Assembly: GCA_963573385.1 (NCBI GenBank)
Contig: CAUYLG010063052.1
Span: 206,528 to 270,527, forward strand
Length of the DNA stretch: 64,000 nucleotides
DNA from: Cacajao melanocephalus
Lineage: Eukaryota > Chordata > Mammalia > Primates > Pitheciidae
Direction: 5' to 3'
Shown here: positions 27,289 to 59,055 of the stretch, one piece after another
Layout of the letters: each line of letters starts with the position of its first letter
How positions within the stretch are numbered: the first letter of the stretch is position 1
Notes under the pieces: model-generated
What the model was told of the DNA's origin: nothing
Database searches by the model: none
Seen by the model: only the letters and a program-made list of their open reading frames with translations
Made by a program: the position numbers and the translations under genes

Positions 27289-27365
27289 GGCTGGGTGCGA
27301 TGACTCACTCCTGTAATCCTAACCCAAAGTGCTGAGATTACAGGAGTGAGCCACTGTGCTGGGCA
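27289..27365. repeat. Mini inverted Alu-end pair
   Basis: The first roughly 30 bases of a plus Alu (GGCTGGGTGCGATGACTCAC..) are followed after a few bases by the last roughly 40 of a minus Alu (..GTGAGCCACTGTGCTGGGC). The product is a short near-palindrome next to a full minus Alu. Confidence 0.8.
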
Positions 27366-27377
27366 AGAGACTGCTTT

Positions 27378-27675
27378 GTTTGTTTGTTTGTTTTTTGAGA
27401 TGATTCTCTCTCTCTCTCACCAGGCTGGAATGCAGTGGCACAATCTGGGCTCCTGCAACCTCCCCCTGCCAGATTCAAGTGATTCTGCTGCCTCAGCCTC
27501 CCGAATAGCTGGGACTACAAGTGTGCACCACCACCCCCAGCTGATTTTTGTACTTTTAGTAGAGGGAGGGTTTCACCAGGTTGGCCAGGATGGTCTCGAT
27601 CTCTTGACCTCGTGATTCACCTGCCTCAGCCTCCCAAAGTGCTGGGATTACAGGCGTGAGCCACAGCGTCCAGCC
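27378..27675 (-). mobile_element. Alu with perfect target-site duplication
   Basis: Full-length minus Alu flanked by AAGAGACTGCTTT at 27365-27377 and 27676-27688. Confidence 0.95.
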
Positions 27676-27765
27676 AAGAGACTGCTTTAAGGGTGTTTGC
27701 TTTTACCAGTTAAGCTGGTCTTGTATTATTTATCTAAGTGGCCAAAGATCAAAAGTTAATTTTCT

Positions 27766-28094
<329 letters not shown>

Positions 28095-28113
28095 CTAGAA
28101 AATGGAGCATATC

Positions 28114-28407
28114 AGCTGGGCACGGTGGCTCACGCCTGTAATTCCTGCACTTTGGGAGGCCAAGGCGGGCAGATCACCTGAGGTCAGGAGTTCGAGACAA
28201 GCCTGGCCAACATGGCAAAACCCTGTCTCTACTAAAAATACAAACGTTAGGCATGGTGGCACAAGCCTGTAGTCTCAGCTACTCAGAAGGCTGAGACAGG
28301 AAAATTGCTTGAACTCAGCAGGCGGAGGTTGCAGTGAGCCGAGATCTTGCCACTGCACTCCAGTTTGGGCGATAGAGTAAGACTGTTTTAAAAAAAATAA
28401 AAATAAA
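28114..28407 (+). mobile_element. Alu with perfect 16-bp target-site duplication
   Basis: GAAAATGGAGCATATC occurs at 28098-28113 and again at 28408-28423 after the A-rich tail. Confidence 0.95.
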
Positions 28408-28849
28408 GAAAATGGAGCATATCTGTTGCTTGCCTGTCCCAAAGTTCTGGCTCGGTCCACCTTGGCTAGGACTGCCCTGCCTGTCTAATCCCCACACTCT
28501 GCGAAGGCTATTTGGAAACAATAAAATCAGGTGATGCCTGCCTTTTCTCCTGTCTGGATTCATTGCTGTGCCTCTCTTTTCCCCCTCTCGGCCTCCTATT
28601 TTCTACCCATTCTCCTTTACCCCCTTTCCCCTGACTTCAGCTACTCAGCCGTAGTTGCTGCCACTTGGCCAGACCCAGGGGTAGAAAAAGGGCCTCAAAG
28701 CCTGTTGCTTTGGAAACCCAGAGAACTGAGTAGTGTCAGGGCCCAAGTTCATAGCTGGGGCCAATAGGAAGAGAGAGGGCTCACTGCTGGACAGATCTCA
28801 AGGCCAGGAACTCAGAATGCCTGGGAATCCATCACCAAGACACAGTTTT

Positions 28850-29075
28850 TTTCTGGTCAGGTTTACTGAGGTGTAATTTACATAAAATAAAATTCATCCT
28901 TTTTAGTGTAGACCTCTATAAGTTTTAACAACTGCGCATAGTCATGTAACCACTATCATGATCAAAATACAGAACGTTTTCATCACTCCTGCCCCTTCGT
29001 ATTTAACTCCTTCCTCCTTTCCGGCCCCTGGAAAACACTGTTCAATTTTCTGTCCCTATAGGTCACAGTGGCAAC
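28850..29075 (-). mobile_element. L1M 3' UTR fragment, antisense
   Basis: TGAGGTGTAATTTACATAAA, CCACTATCATGATCAAAATA and CCCCTGGAAAACACTG are antisense L1M 3' UTR landmarks. Degraded, non-coding. Confidence 0.65.
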
Positions 29076-29384
29076 GAATTCAAAATGTTCTTAAAATGGT
29101 GCATAGGTCAAATAAAATATTGTGAAGGCTAAATTCAGTTTGTTCTTCAGGTTTAGGTGATTACAAAAGACCAAAAGCTCTATGTTCTCTGCCAAAATTC
29201 CCGGGAAAGGAAATTGAAAGTCTGGCTTGCCTGCTTGAAATGGTGGGTCGTGGTGGTGGGGGGAAACAAGGGACTCCAACAGAATTTAAAGTTAAGTAAG
29301 CATCCATCACCCTAAAATTTATTGCGAAACGCTAGATGCCAGCCAGGCATATGCTATGAGATGCAGCTATTAGCCCGCCTTTTC

Positions 29385-29673
29385 TTTTTTTGTTGTTTTT
29401 TGACAGAGTCTCACTCTGTCGCCAGGCTGGAGTGCAGTGGCACAATCTCGGCTCATGCAACCTCTGCCTCCTGGGTTCAAGTGATTCTCCTGCCTCAGCC
29501 TCCTGAGTAGCTGGGACGACAGGCGCCCACCACCACACCCTGCTAATTTTTTGTATTTTAGTAGAGACGGGGTTTCACTCATTGGCCAGGATGGTCTCGA
29601 TCTGCTGACCTCATGATCACTTGGCCTCCCAAAGTGCTGGGATTACAGGTGTGAGCCACTTCGCCTGGCCTTA
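29385..29673 (-). mobile_element. Alu
   Basis: TTTGACAGAGTCTCACTCTG to CTTCGCCTGGCC. Confidence 0.95.
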
Positions 29674-29722
29674 GCCCCACTTTTCACAGAGAGAGACATG
29701 AGATTTTAAAAAGTTAAGCAGG

Positions 29723-30702
<980 letters not shown>

Positions 30703-30999
30703 AAATATTGAATTCTAATTAAAGAGTAGGGTGAGGAGGAGCACAGAGTACAGCCTCGAGGGGAGACCGCACTGCGAGCATCCCTGGAGTGAAGAAGGTA
30801 TGCACCAGACAGATGGCAGCACGTGCCATAGGGGGAGCTGAGTGCTGCTGGAAAGAATCCAGTTGAGTACTGGGATGGTCAAATTGGAATTGTGCTAAGA
30901 ATTCTGGACTTCATCTTGTGAGCTATTGATGTATTTGTTACCTCATTTAAACCTTATAACTAACCTGAGAGGATTAAGAAAAGAAAAAGAAAGAAAAAT

Positions 31000-31108
31000 C
31001 ATGTGTGGTGGTTCACACCTGTAATCTCAACACTTCGGGAGGTTGAGGTGGGAGGTCACAGAGACCAGCTTGGGCAACACAAGACCCCATCTCTATGAAA
31101 AATAAAAA
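31000..31108 (+). mobile_element. Alu left half, inside MIR
   Basis: GTGTGGTGGTTCACACCTGT to ATGAAAAATAAAAAG. Confidence 0.8.
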
Positions 31109-31121
31109 GCATATCCCTATT

Positions 31122-31707
31122 TTTTTTTTTTTGAGATGAAGTCTCACTTGTTTCCCAGGCTAGAATGCAGTGGTGCAATCCTGTCTCATTGCAATCTCCG
31201 CCTCCTGGGTTCGTGATTCTTGTGCCTTAAACTCTTAAGTAGCTGGGATTATAGGTGCGCTCCATCATGCCCGGCAAATTTTTTTTTTTTTGAGACGGAG
31301 TCTTGCACTGTCACCCAGGCTGTAGTGCAGTGGCATGATCTCGGCTCACTGCAATCTCTGCCCCCTGGGTTCAAGCAATTCTCCTGCCTCAGCCTCCCAA
31401 GTAGCTAGGACTACGGTGCACACCACCACACCCAGCTAATTTTTTTGTATTTTTAGTAGAGATGGGGTTTCACCATGTTGTCCGGGATGGTCTCGATCTC
31501 CTGACCTCATGATCTGCCCGCCTTCGTCTCCCAAAGTGCTGGGATTACAGGCATGAGCCACCACGCCCGGCCTAATTTTTGTATTTTTAGTTGAGATGGG
31601 GTATCGCCATGTTGGCCAGGCTGGTATCGAACTCCTGACCTCAAGTGATCTGCCGGCCTCAGTCTCCCAAAGTGCTGGGAAAATGGGCATGAGCCACCAT
31701 GCTCTGC
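31122..31707 (-). mobile_element. Alu inserted within Alu, with target duplication
   Basis: The outer minus Alu (31122-31278 and 31573-31707) is interrupted by a full inner minus Alu (31279-31572). ATATCCCTATT is seen before (31111-31121) and after (31711-31721) the pair. Confidence 0.85.
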
Positions 31708-31749
31708 GTATATCCCTATTTTACAGGTAAGGAAGTTCAGATTAAAGAA

Positions 31750-32015
<266 letters not shown>

Positions 32016-32449
32016 AGAAGAAAGAAGTGAGCTGCTAACAATCATAACGTTAGAGGTGGGAGCATGACTAGGGGTCGTTTGAACACAAACCCCACGCATC
32101 CCCAACTCTGCCTGACACTCTCAGGGCACTAAAGCCATAGGCAGGAGCTGCTTGTACCTTCTCTGAGCTGGAGCCCAGACAAGCTCATCCCCCTCCCCAA
32201 CCTCAGCCTCTGCCTCCTGGGAACCTGCAGAGGAATCCTCCCATTCCCACCCTACACACTCTGACCTCTTCCTCTTTCCAGTCTTCAGCTCTCACCACAC
32301 CCCACCAACATCCATGATCCCCACAGCCACACCACGTGAAACGGCCCAAGCTCCCCCGACAGCCAGCTCACAGCCCTCAGCGCCTCCTCCAAGCTGCTGG
32401 CCAACTGCTCTACCTGGGAAACCCTCGCCCCATCACCTCTCTATTTTCA

Positions 32450-32667
32450 ATCCCTTCCATAAACCTAGCTGACTCCCAATTATACTTTGCAGAAGCCTTC
32501 CATAACACTCCTCCTTCCCTCCCCTCTAGAATTAGGGGTTCCATCATCTCTACTTCCAAAACACCTCATCTGCCCTATGACTGTCCATACTGGTTAATAT
32601 GGTTGAATTCATATCGTCCTAGCTTTACAGCCATATAGGGACATTCTGGAAAGGACTGTTGAATAAA
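32450..32667 (+). mobile_element. L2 3'-end fragment leading into a GGAA tract
   Basis: AAGCCTTCCATAACACTCC and GGACTGTTGAATAAATGGAA match L2 3' UTR layout. The microsatellite at 32668 begins where the L2 tetranucleotide tail should be. Confidence 0.65.
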
Positions 32668-32932
32668 TGGAAGAAGGAAGGAAGGAAAGAAGGAAGAAAC
32701 AAAGGAGGGAGGGAGAGAGAGAAGGAGGGAAGAAGGGAGGGAGGAAAGGAAATAAGGGAGGGAGGGAAGGAAGGAAGGAGGGAGGGAGGGAAGGAAGGAA
32801 GAATAAGAGGGAGGGAGCAAGGGAAGGAAGGAAGGAAGAGGGGGAAGGAGGGAAGAAAGGGAGGGAGGGAGAGAAGGAAGGAAGGAAGGAAGAAAGGAAG
32901 GGAGAGAGGGAGGGAGGAAGGGAGGAAGGGAT
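32664..32932 (+). repeat. Polypurine GGAA/GGGA/GAAG tract
   Basis: About 270 bases that are almost purely A and G on the plus strand, built of GGAA, GGGA and AAGA units. It lies about 3 kb upstream of STAR. Its long open frames on both strands are compositional artefacts. GGAA runs can bind ETS proteins and mirror-repeat stretches can form triplex DNA; both are inference here. Confidence 0.9.
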
Positions 32933-33713
32933 TGGAATTCCCTTGTCTGCTCCAAAGCCCTGGCTCTCTCGCCTGGACTGGGGCCTTCTTCTCCAGCATG
33001 GCACACCCATACCACCTGAGCTGGGCCCCAGGCTATCCTCCCCCATGGTCGGCTGTGGCCATCTGGCCTCCTTTCTTGGAAGCTCTGCCCTCATCAAAAA
33101 GCAGAGCCAGATACAGATGGTCCAGAACCAGAGGAAATTCCCAGACCGCTCTTGCCACCTTACTGCTCAGAGGGATGGCAAGAGTTAACGAGTCATTCTG
33201 CCTGGAAAGAATGAGAAAGAGAGCCTTGGCCCTTGCGGAGGTCACTCAGCACCACCTCCCAATCCCTCCAGAGTCAATGGCAGCCTCTGACATCAACCAT
33301 GGCCATAGGCTCGATCCTCCCACCTCCTCCCCTTTCAGAATGGCCATAATTCTCCACAGAAAGGCAGCAGCAGGGCCTTGATGATCATCTGCACGGCATG
33401 TCCCATAATAACTGCCTCCCGCTTCCCCCGACCTTGCTGAGGCAGGCCTGCAGGCACGCATGTGCGGAAGGGGCACATGCCCCAGCAGATCAGAGAGAGG
33501 AGGCGGGGGAGCTGGTGCCTGGCCTGCCCAGCGCATCCACTGCATCTCCTCTCTGAAAGGGCCTAGGCACAGGCTGGCGGTGGGGGAGAGGCCCTTCTGT
33601 CCTCCTGGGGACTCTGAGGGCTGGAAACAATGCCTTCAGGCAGGTTTCCTGAGTCTAAGGATGTACCTGTGCCCCTAGCTGCTTTCCCAGTTGGTCGCTC
33701 GATAGAGGAAGAG

Positions 33714-33842
33714 CACACCAGGCGCAGTGGCTCGCTTTGGGAGACCAAGGCAGGAGGATGGCTTGACCCCAGGAGTTCAAGACCAGCCTGGGCAACATAT
33801 CAAGACCCCATCTCTATTTTTAAAAATTAAAAAAAAAAAATT
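33714..33842 (+). mobile_element. Alu left half
   Basis: CACCAGGCGCAGTGGCTCGC to an A/T tail. Confidence 0.85.
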
Positions 33843-34156
33843 TTAATAGAGAAGGAGCAAAAGTCCCCTGTGTCTCTGATGGAGCTGAGTGCTGAGGGTG
33901 GGGGCAGCATTTAAGGGGGAAGGTGGACCCAGCACCTGCCTTGGGGAGAAAATTCCACAGAAGAGATAAGGAAACGCACACAAACCAGTCAACAAATCAG
34001 GACTAGAGTTAAGCCCCTCGAGTGATACTGACCGTAAGGGTGTGGTGGGAAGAACCAGCCATTCCAGAAAATGGGGGTGGTCTAGGAAGGCTTCCCAGAG
34101 GAGAAGGCCTTGAGGAAGGGGCCAGGTGCCTCTGGGCAGCCTCTGCTCACAGGATT

Positions 34157-34305
34157 CCCCCCACTGCCTCACCAAGGTGGAAATCAGGGGTTGGGGGAAT
34201 GACTCCCCAGTTCTGTTTGGGCTCCAGGACCCCGCCCACTGCCTTACTAGGGTGGAAATTGGGTCGGGAGGACGACTCCCCTGTTCTGTATGGGCTCCAG
34301 GTGCC
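34157..34305 (+). repeat. Two-copy tandem duplication (about 75 bp unit)
   Basis: CACTGCCTCACCAAGGTGGA..TGGGCTCCAGG (34157-34229) is followed at once by a diverged copy CACTGCCTTACTAGGGTGGA..TGGGCTCCAGG (34238-34303). Not a known transposon to me. Confidence 0.8.
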
Positions 34306-34999
34306 AGGCCTGGCTCTGAGCAGATCCTGTCCCTTTCAACCTGTCTGGAGTGGGGAAGACAGTGAGAGTGTGTGGGGCCCTGGTACTGCTCTCCAGTTTT
34401 AGGGCTCCCCTCTGCCTCCTCGAGGTACTAGGAATACACAGAACCCCCTCACACAGGGAGCAGGGCCCTGGGCTAGGGTAGTTCCAGTGCAAGTCTTTCC
34501 ACTCCCAATATTCTTGCCCAGTGAATCAATCTGGCTTAAAAGCAGCCTCAAGGTCACCATAAAGGGAAGAGATTCCGTCAGAGCCCAGCACGTGCTGTGC
34601 CTGGGTGAGGGTGAATGGGTAATGCAGAGACCTTCCAGGGCCTTGCTCAGCCTGACAGTGCCCCCAAAGTGCAAAGACTAGGATGAATACCCTGATGCCC
34701 TGTCTTTCCAAGCTTCTGCACATACCAAGACCCTCAGCCCAGCTCATCCAGCCAAAGCTACTGGGGGAAAAGCGTGAGAAAGGGTGCAGGCATGGCCCAG
34801 GCACCAGTCTTGTTGCTGCTGTAAGCTGATAAGGCTGCACCCCCAATTTAGCCATGAGAGGTCATTCTTGCTCTAGCACAGACCCCTGAGAGGAACGTTC
34901 ACTCAGAACAGGGCTTTGGGAAAGGTTGTTTCTATAAATGGATGAGTAAATAAATGGACAGTTGAACATATCAAGCGTCCTGGGGACTGCAGGAGGAAC

Positions 35000-35140
35000 T
35001 GTGCAGATGGCCTGAAGGCCAGAGGCTTGGGTTGTTGTTCTGGCCCTGCCCCTGGCCAGCTGTTTGACCTCGAACAAGTCAGTTCCACTCTCTGGTCTTC
35101 AGGGTCCTTACCCAGAACAGCAGCCGGATGGTCTCCACTG
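35000..35140 (+). mobile_element. MIR
   Basis: GCTGTTTGACCTCGAACAAGT followed by CACTCTCTGGTCTTCAGGGT is a MIR core. Confidence 0.7.
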
Positions 35141-35171
35141 CCTGTTAAACATCCTGGTTCACTCGCCTGAG

Positions 35172-35650
<479 letters not shown>

Positions 35651-35814
35651 TGAGAACTGCTATGTGCCTTCATCTAAATTGCCTCCATCCCAGCAGCCGC
35701 TGCTTCTCTCCCCTCCATCTCTCCAGCCTGGCCCCGGCCTCCCTACTCCCTGCTACACCCTCCGCCCGCGCTCCCCACAAATGGCCAAAGCAGCAGTGTG
35801 AGGCAATCATTCTC

Positions 35815-35899
35815 TCCTTGACCCCTTCCTTTGCACAGTGAGTGATGGCGTTTTTATCTCCTGATGATGATGCACAGCCTTCAGCGGGGGGTATTTAAG
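35815..35899 (+). promoter_or_regulatory. STAR: STAR proximal promoter
   Basis: The layout fits the described StAR proximal promoter. An SF-1 site in reverse orientation, TCCTTGACC, is at 35815-35823. TGAGTGA (AP-1/CRE half-site) is at 35839-35845 and a GATA site TTATCT at 35854-35859. A second SF-1-like AGCCTTCA is at 35876-35883 and a TATA-like TATTTAA at 35892-35898. Published work on this promoter assigns cAMP and gonadotropin response to SF-1, CREB/AP-1, C/EBP and GATA-4 acting here. The start site is expected near 35920, leaving a roughly 115-base 5' UTR with a short AGC run. Confidence 0.75.
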
Positions 35900-35984
35900 A
35901 CACAGAACACCAGGTCCAGGCTGCAGCTGCGGCACTCAGAGGTGAAGCTTGAGGGGCTCCAGAAGGACGAAGAACCACTCTTGA

Positions 35985-43716
<7,732 letters not shown>

Positions 43717-44318
43717 AGAAGACCAGCCTGCTGTTCCCAGTTGTGCCCAGCTGCACTGGTGTGGACGCTCATCAGAAGAATCCCGCTGGAAGCCTGCAAG
43801 TCTAAGATTTCCATCTGGCGACAGTGGGATGGGTGGGGTTAGTGTTCAGAGTATGACACTAGGATTCAGATTGGTAAAAGTTTTTAGTACCAAGAAAACA
43901 GGGATGAGGCTCTTGGATTAAAAGGTAACGTCATTCACTGATTATGACATGAAGTAATTGTAAAACTTCTTTTCTGGGTCCTTATGTGTCCACCTAAAAC
44001 CATCTTTAAAATGCTAGTGGCTGATATGGGTGTGGGAGATTCTAACCACAGGGCCCGGGAAGTCTTGCTTTATAGGCTCAAGAATGCCATGCCCTGCAGG
44101 CAGCGTGTGTGCACAAAGCAGAATCTCAGAGGGTCTCTGGCAGCCCTCCACTGCTCCCAGTCGCTGCACGGCAACACCACAGAACAAGCAGCACCCCACA
44201 GTGGGTGCCTTCCAGAAACATAGTCCAAGCTTTCTCTATGGAAACAGACAAAACTAGATAGGTTTCCCTATTGCTTCTGTAGGCACCAGTCAGAATAAAG
44301 AGTCATAATTCACAAAAA
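43717..44318 (+). other. STAR: STAR 3' UTR with polyadenylation signal
   Basis: Non-repetitive sequence follows the stop codon. AATAAA at 44294-44299 would give a roughly 0.6-kb 3' UTR. A longer 3' UTR isoform cannot be excluded from sequence. Confidence 0.7.
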
Positions 44319-44878
44319 CATCAGTTTGTATGTCTTAATATTATACTATTAAAAAAAAAATCTGTGCTAGATTACAACTTCACACTAGAGGAGTCCGGGA
44401 CAAAGCTTTTAATTAGTTAAACTAAATTAGTCAGGCTCATTAAAAGGAAAGGAACTACTGGGAATTTATGCAATTCAATTATTTAGACTCTTTTACCAGG
44501 ATCTTTCATAAAAATATAATTTCCATGATAAGCACAACCTAAATGAGTTCTTAAAGAACTTAAGCAATAGCTGATTAATGGGCCCTAGAAGATGAAGGTT
44601 ATAACTGAGAATGTTTATTTACCTAATTAAAAGGAAAGACAGTGCCAAACGTAAGAGAATAATCAGTATTAGGTAACATGTCTGTTATTTATGATGCCAA
44701 TTAGTAGTTAAGAGAATTACACAACTGTTGATTTGATTTGGGGCTGCTAACCTCTCTGCTTAAACAGACTAAAAGTTTAGTATTTTGGGAGAAGTGACTG
44801 GATGAAGGGGTAATATGCTAAAAGCAAATTCCCCTTCCCAGGAATCAGAAAATTTAAGCTTTAAAAATATACATTGGG

Positions 44879-45178
44879 GCCGGGCGTGGTGTCTCATGCC
44901 TGTAATCCCAGCACTTTGGGAGGCTGAGGTGGGCGGATCACTTCAGGTCAGGAATTCAAGACCATCCTGGCCAACACGGTGAAACCTTGTCTCTACTAAA
45001 AATAGAAAAATTAGCTGGGTGTGGTGGCACATGCCTGTAGTCCCAGCTACTCAGGAGGCTGAGGCAGGAGAATCGCTTGAATGCGGAGGCAGAGGTTGCA
45101 GTGAGCCGAGATCGAGCCACCACAATTCAGCCTGGGTGACGGTGTGAGACAGTCTCAAAAAAAAAAAAAAAAAAAAAT
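44879..45178 (+). mobile_element. Alu
   Basis: GGCCGGGCGTGGTGTCTCAT to a 22-base A run, then a CA run. Confidence 0.95.
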
Positions 45179-45321
45179 TCCACACACACACACAGGGATG
45201 AGAGTGTAGGGAGGATGAAAAAAATCACCATTACCACCTGAAGCTTTTCCACTCTTGTTTTAATAGCATTGACGATTTGCACCATTTGGAAATGGAGCTC
45301 TGGCTTATATATTATAAAACA

Positions 45322-45450
45322 GGAGCTGGGCATGGTGGTGCCTACCCACAATGCCAGCTACTCTGAAGGATGAGGTGGGAGGACTGCCGGAGAGCAGTTT
45401 GAGACCAGTCTGGGCAAGATAGTGAGACTCCATCTAAAAAAAAAAAAAAG
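45322..45450 (+). mobile_element. Alu monomer
   Basis: GAGCTGGGCATGGTGGTGCC to an A run; single arm. Confidence 0.85.
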
Positions 45451-46628
45451 ACAAAGGAGTAGGTGAAACCAAATTATGACAAACTAAATTAAAAAATTTA
45501 AAAAAAGCATTAGTGGGAACACTGTGGCATTTACTGAGGTGTTAAAATTTTGCAACTAGTAGAGATATTTATTATAATTTATTCTGATTGTTTCTTAGTT
45601 TATTTTTGGCATGGATAAAATTATTGTTTATCCAGGAACAACAGAGGATAGTTGTAGAGAAGTATTTCTAAAAGGGAATTATCACCCACTACCAGCTAAG
45701 AGAAAATGGTTACTTGTTTAAAGATACCTTAAAGCAACATATATTCTAGTTTCAAGAGAAAGGCTGACAGTCAAGAAATGGGCTTTTAACAAACACACTG
45801 GTTTGCTGGATTCTAATTGCCTCCTTCAAACTATGTAATTGTGTCTTTGTGGAGATATCTTCCTACTTGTTTAATTTTACACTGGAATAAAAAAGTTATC
45901 ACTGTTGATCTGATTTCAGAAACTATTTTATATAGGACTATGTGAAAAGTAGATATTCTCTGAGCCCTTCAAATGAACACATACACACACTTTTGAAGTT
46001 TGAGAACATTATTACCTGTAACCTTTGATTTGTGAAAATCAAATATATACAAAAGCTAATTTTGTAACTTAGATGGAGAGTGGGTATACACCTTGTATGT
46101 GGTAATTTATATTACAAAGAGTTAACATTCAGCTTCCTCTAAATAATACCACCCTCATTTTCTTGGAGTCCCTCAAAGGACTCCTTCTGATGACTCAGAA
46201 GCTTTATAACCAGGTCTGCCCTTGAACAGCTCATGCATTAATAGGTGTCTAGGGCTGAGGCTCAGCCTCCAATCACACTCCATCTATACGAGCTTTCCTG
46301 TTCAGAGATATGGAGTGGCCAAATCGAAGTGTCTGAGTGATTCATCAGGAGACAAATACATTAGTCAATGCAACTATGTTAAAACATCAATATTCTCTTG
46401 AAGTGTGGGAACTCTCTTAAATAGGAAAATAACAAGATATTCAGAAGAGCCACAGGCATAACAGGGTGACTCTGCAACAGCATGTCCCCCACCACATGGT
46501 GAGCCACTCTACCTATTAACCGAGGTAGAGAGTAAATGCAGAAGTCTTTGGGCAATCCTGGGAGGGCTGCCTTTGCCCTTGTAAGACTGATATATCTGAA
46601 AAGTTAGACAAGGGAACTATAAAGGAAT

Positions 46629-47206
<578 letters not shown>

Positions 47207-47374
47207 AGGCTCATTTTTACATTTCAGTCTTTAATAGTCTGGAAATTGCCATTTAGCCATCAGCTAAGGGCAAAGGAAGATAAGACAGGAAATCATCTGC
47301 ATATATCAACATCCACAGCTCATCCCAAGGGAGGAGCTGGAGGGAGACCATTAGCTCTTTAGAACTCTTGTTCC

Positions 47375-47663
47375 AGGGGCCAGGCAAGGTGGCTCACGCC
47401 TGTAATCCCAGCACTTTGGAAGGCTGAGGCAGGTGAATCACCTGAGGTCAGGAGTTTGAGACCAGCCTGGCCAACAGGATGAAACCCCATCTGTAAGAAA
47501 AATACAAGTTAGCTGGCCATGCTGGCACGCGCCTGTAATGCCAGCTACTCAGGAAGCTGAGGCAGGAGAATCACTTGAATCGGGAGGCAGAGGTTGCAGT
47601 GAGCCGAGATGGCACCACTAGTCTGCTCTCCAGCCTGTGCGACAACAGCGAAACTCCGTCTCA
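47375..47663 (+). mobile_element. Alu with target duplication but no A tail
   Basis: AACTCTTGTTCC flanks it at 47363-47374 and 47664-47675. The element ends at CTCCGTCTC with essentially no poly(A), which is unusual. Confidence 0.9.
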
Positions 47664-47869
47664 AACTCTTGTTCCTCTCCTCAATGTGGCAGATGTTCAC
47701 AGGTAAGGGGGTGGCTGATTGGCAAGAATGGGCGCAACGGGAAAGCAGCCAAGACATAAGTCAGAAATCCGGCTCTTCTTCCCAGTGCCAGCTCCCTTCC
47801 TCATGCTGCCCACATTTCTGAACACTGTCACGAAGAGGCACTCAACCTGCAGGGAAGCGAAGTGTCACA

Positions 47870-48502
47870 CAAACTTCAAAACACATTTTATTTGAGAAGT
47901 TTCTCATTTTGTTAAAATTGCAAGCAAGTTTCTTTCACAATTACACTTCTGGAGATCTAGTAGTTTCAGGGATCTCAGTGTTCAAAAGGGTATTTCAAAA
48001 TGAACAACAAAACCAAACCCACACCAAAAGGAAATAGCTTTTAGATTGGTTTGAAATGTACAGCCACTGATTTCATGTGTTCTCATAAACAGGTTACCAT
48101 GTCCTGGGAAAACAGGTGAGATGGAGTCAATGTCCACAGAAGGAAATGTCTTCAAATAAGTTAGTTACTCGGACAAGATTATTCACTCCTTAGAAAATAC
48201 AGTAGGATAACAAGTCCCAGCTGGCAGGGTATGCGGTACAGCACCAATTTCACAGGGGGCTTATGCAATCCTGGAGTCAGCAGTTGTTGGCACACAAAAT
48301 AAGGGCAGTCACTGGAAGTGGGGAGAAAATGGTGAAGGGCAGGCAGCCTCCCGCAGTCCTACCCAGCCTTTTAACTTGCTAACAGGACAGGCTGTGTTCT
48401 GTAGCATCTTTAGGAGAACATCTGAGACAGTTCAACGATGAAAACATAACCCCCAGTATTATTCCCTAGAAAGTCCTTGTTTGAAAAGAAAAAGGGACCT
48501 GG
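47870..48502 (-). other. ASH2L: ASH2L 3' UTR with polyadenylation signal
   Basis: About 630 bases of unique sequence follow the stop codon on the minus strand. AATAAA reads at 47892-47887, so cleavage is expected near 47870. About 3.5 kb separates this from the STAR signal. Confidence 0.75.
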
Positions 48503-57439
<8,937 letters not shown>

Positions 57440-57453
57440 TTATACTCCAATAA

Positions 57454-57750
<297 letters not shown>

Positions 57751-57904
57751 AAAACAAAATTTAAAAATCAAGTATCAGGTAAGCTATTTGAAATATTAGT
57801 TGAGGAGTCAAAAAATCTCAACATAAGATACTGGCAAAGAATGAGAAAGGAACAAAAAAGAGAAAGTTGTTATGTTACCTAGTTTTTATTAAATGCGATT
57901 ATCT

Positions 57905-58187
57905 TCTTTTTTTTGAGACTGTCACCCAGGCTAGAGTGCACTGGCGCAATCTTGGCTCACTGGAACCTCGGCCTCCTCGGTTCAAGCAATCCACCTGTCT
58001 CAGCCTCCTGAGTAGCTGGGATTACAGGCGCCCGCCACTATGCCTGGCTAATTTTCATATTTTTAGTAGAGACGGGGTTTCACCATATTGGTCAGGCTGG
58101 TCTTGAACTCCTGACCTCAGGTGATCCACCTGCCTTAGCCCCCTGCAAAGTGCTGGGATTTCAGGAGTGAGCCACCGCACCCAGCCT
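57905..58187 (-). mobile_element. Alu
   Basis: TTTTTTTTGAGACTGTCACCC to CCGCACCCAGCC. Confidence 0.93.
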
Positions 58188-58354
58188 ATGTGTGCTCATC
58201 TTTAAGGTATCTGATTAATTATACTGCATATTCCCTAAAATATAATGAACCAATGGTGATGAGTTTGGAACTTAATTTAAATAAATTTTCCTTTAAAAGA
58301 TTTAAGTTTTGTTCTCCTGATCGTAGTTTAAAACAATAAAAAAGATTTAAGTTT

Positions 58355-59055
<701 letters not shown>

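Noticed and set aside
32575..33381. Long open frames (up to 240 codons) through the GA-rich tract
   Set aside because: Low-complexity KEGRKEG or PSLPSFL translations come from the purine tract, and both strands are open at once.
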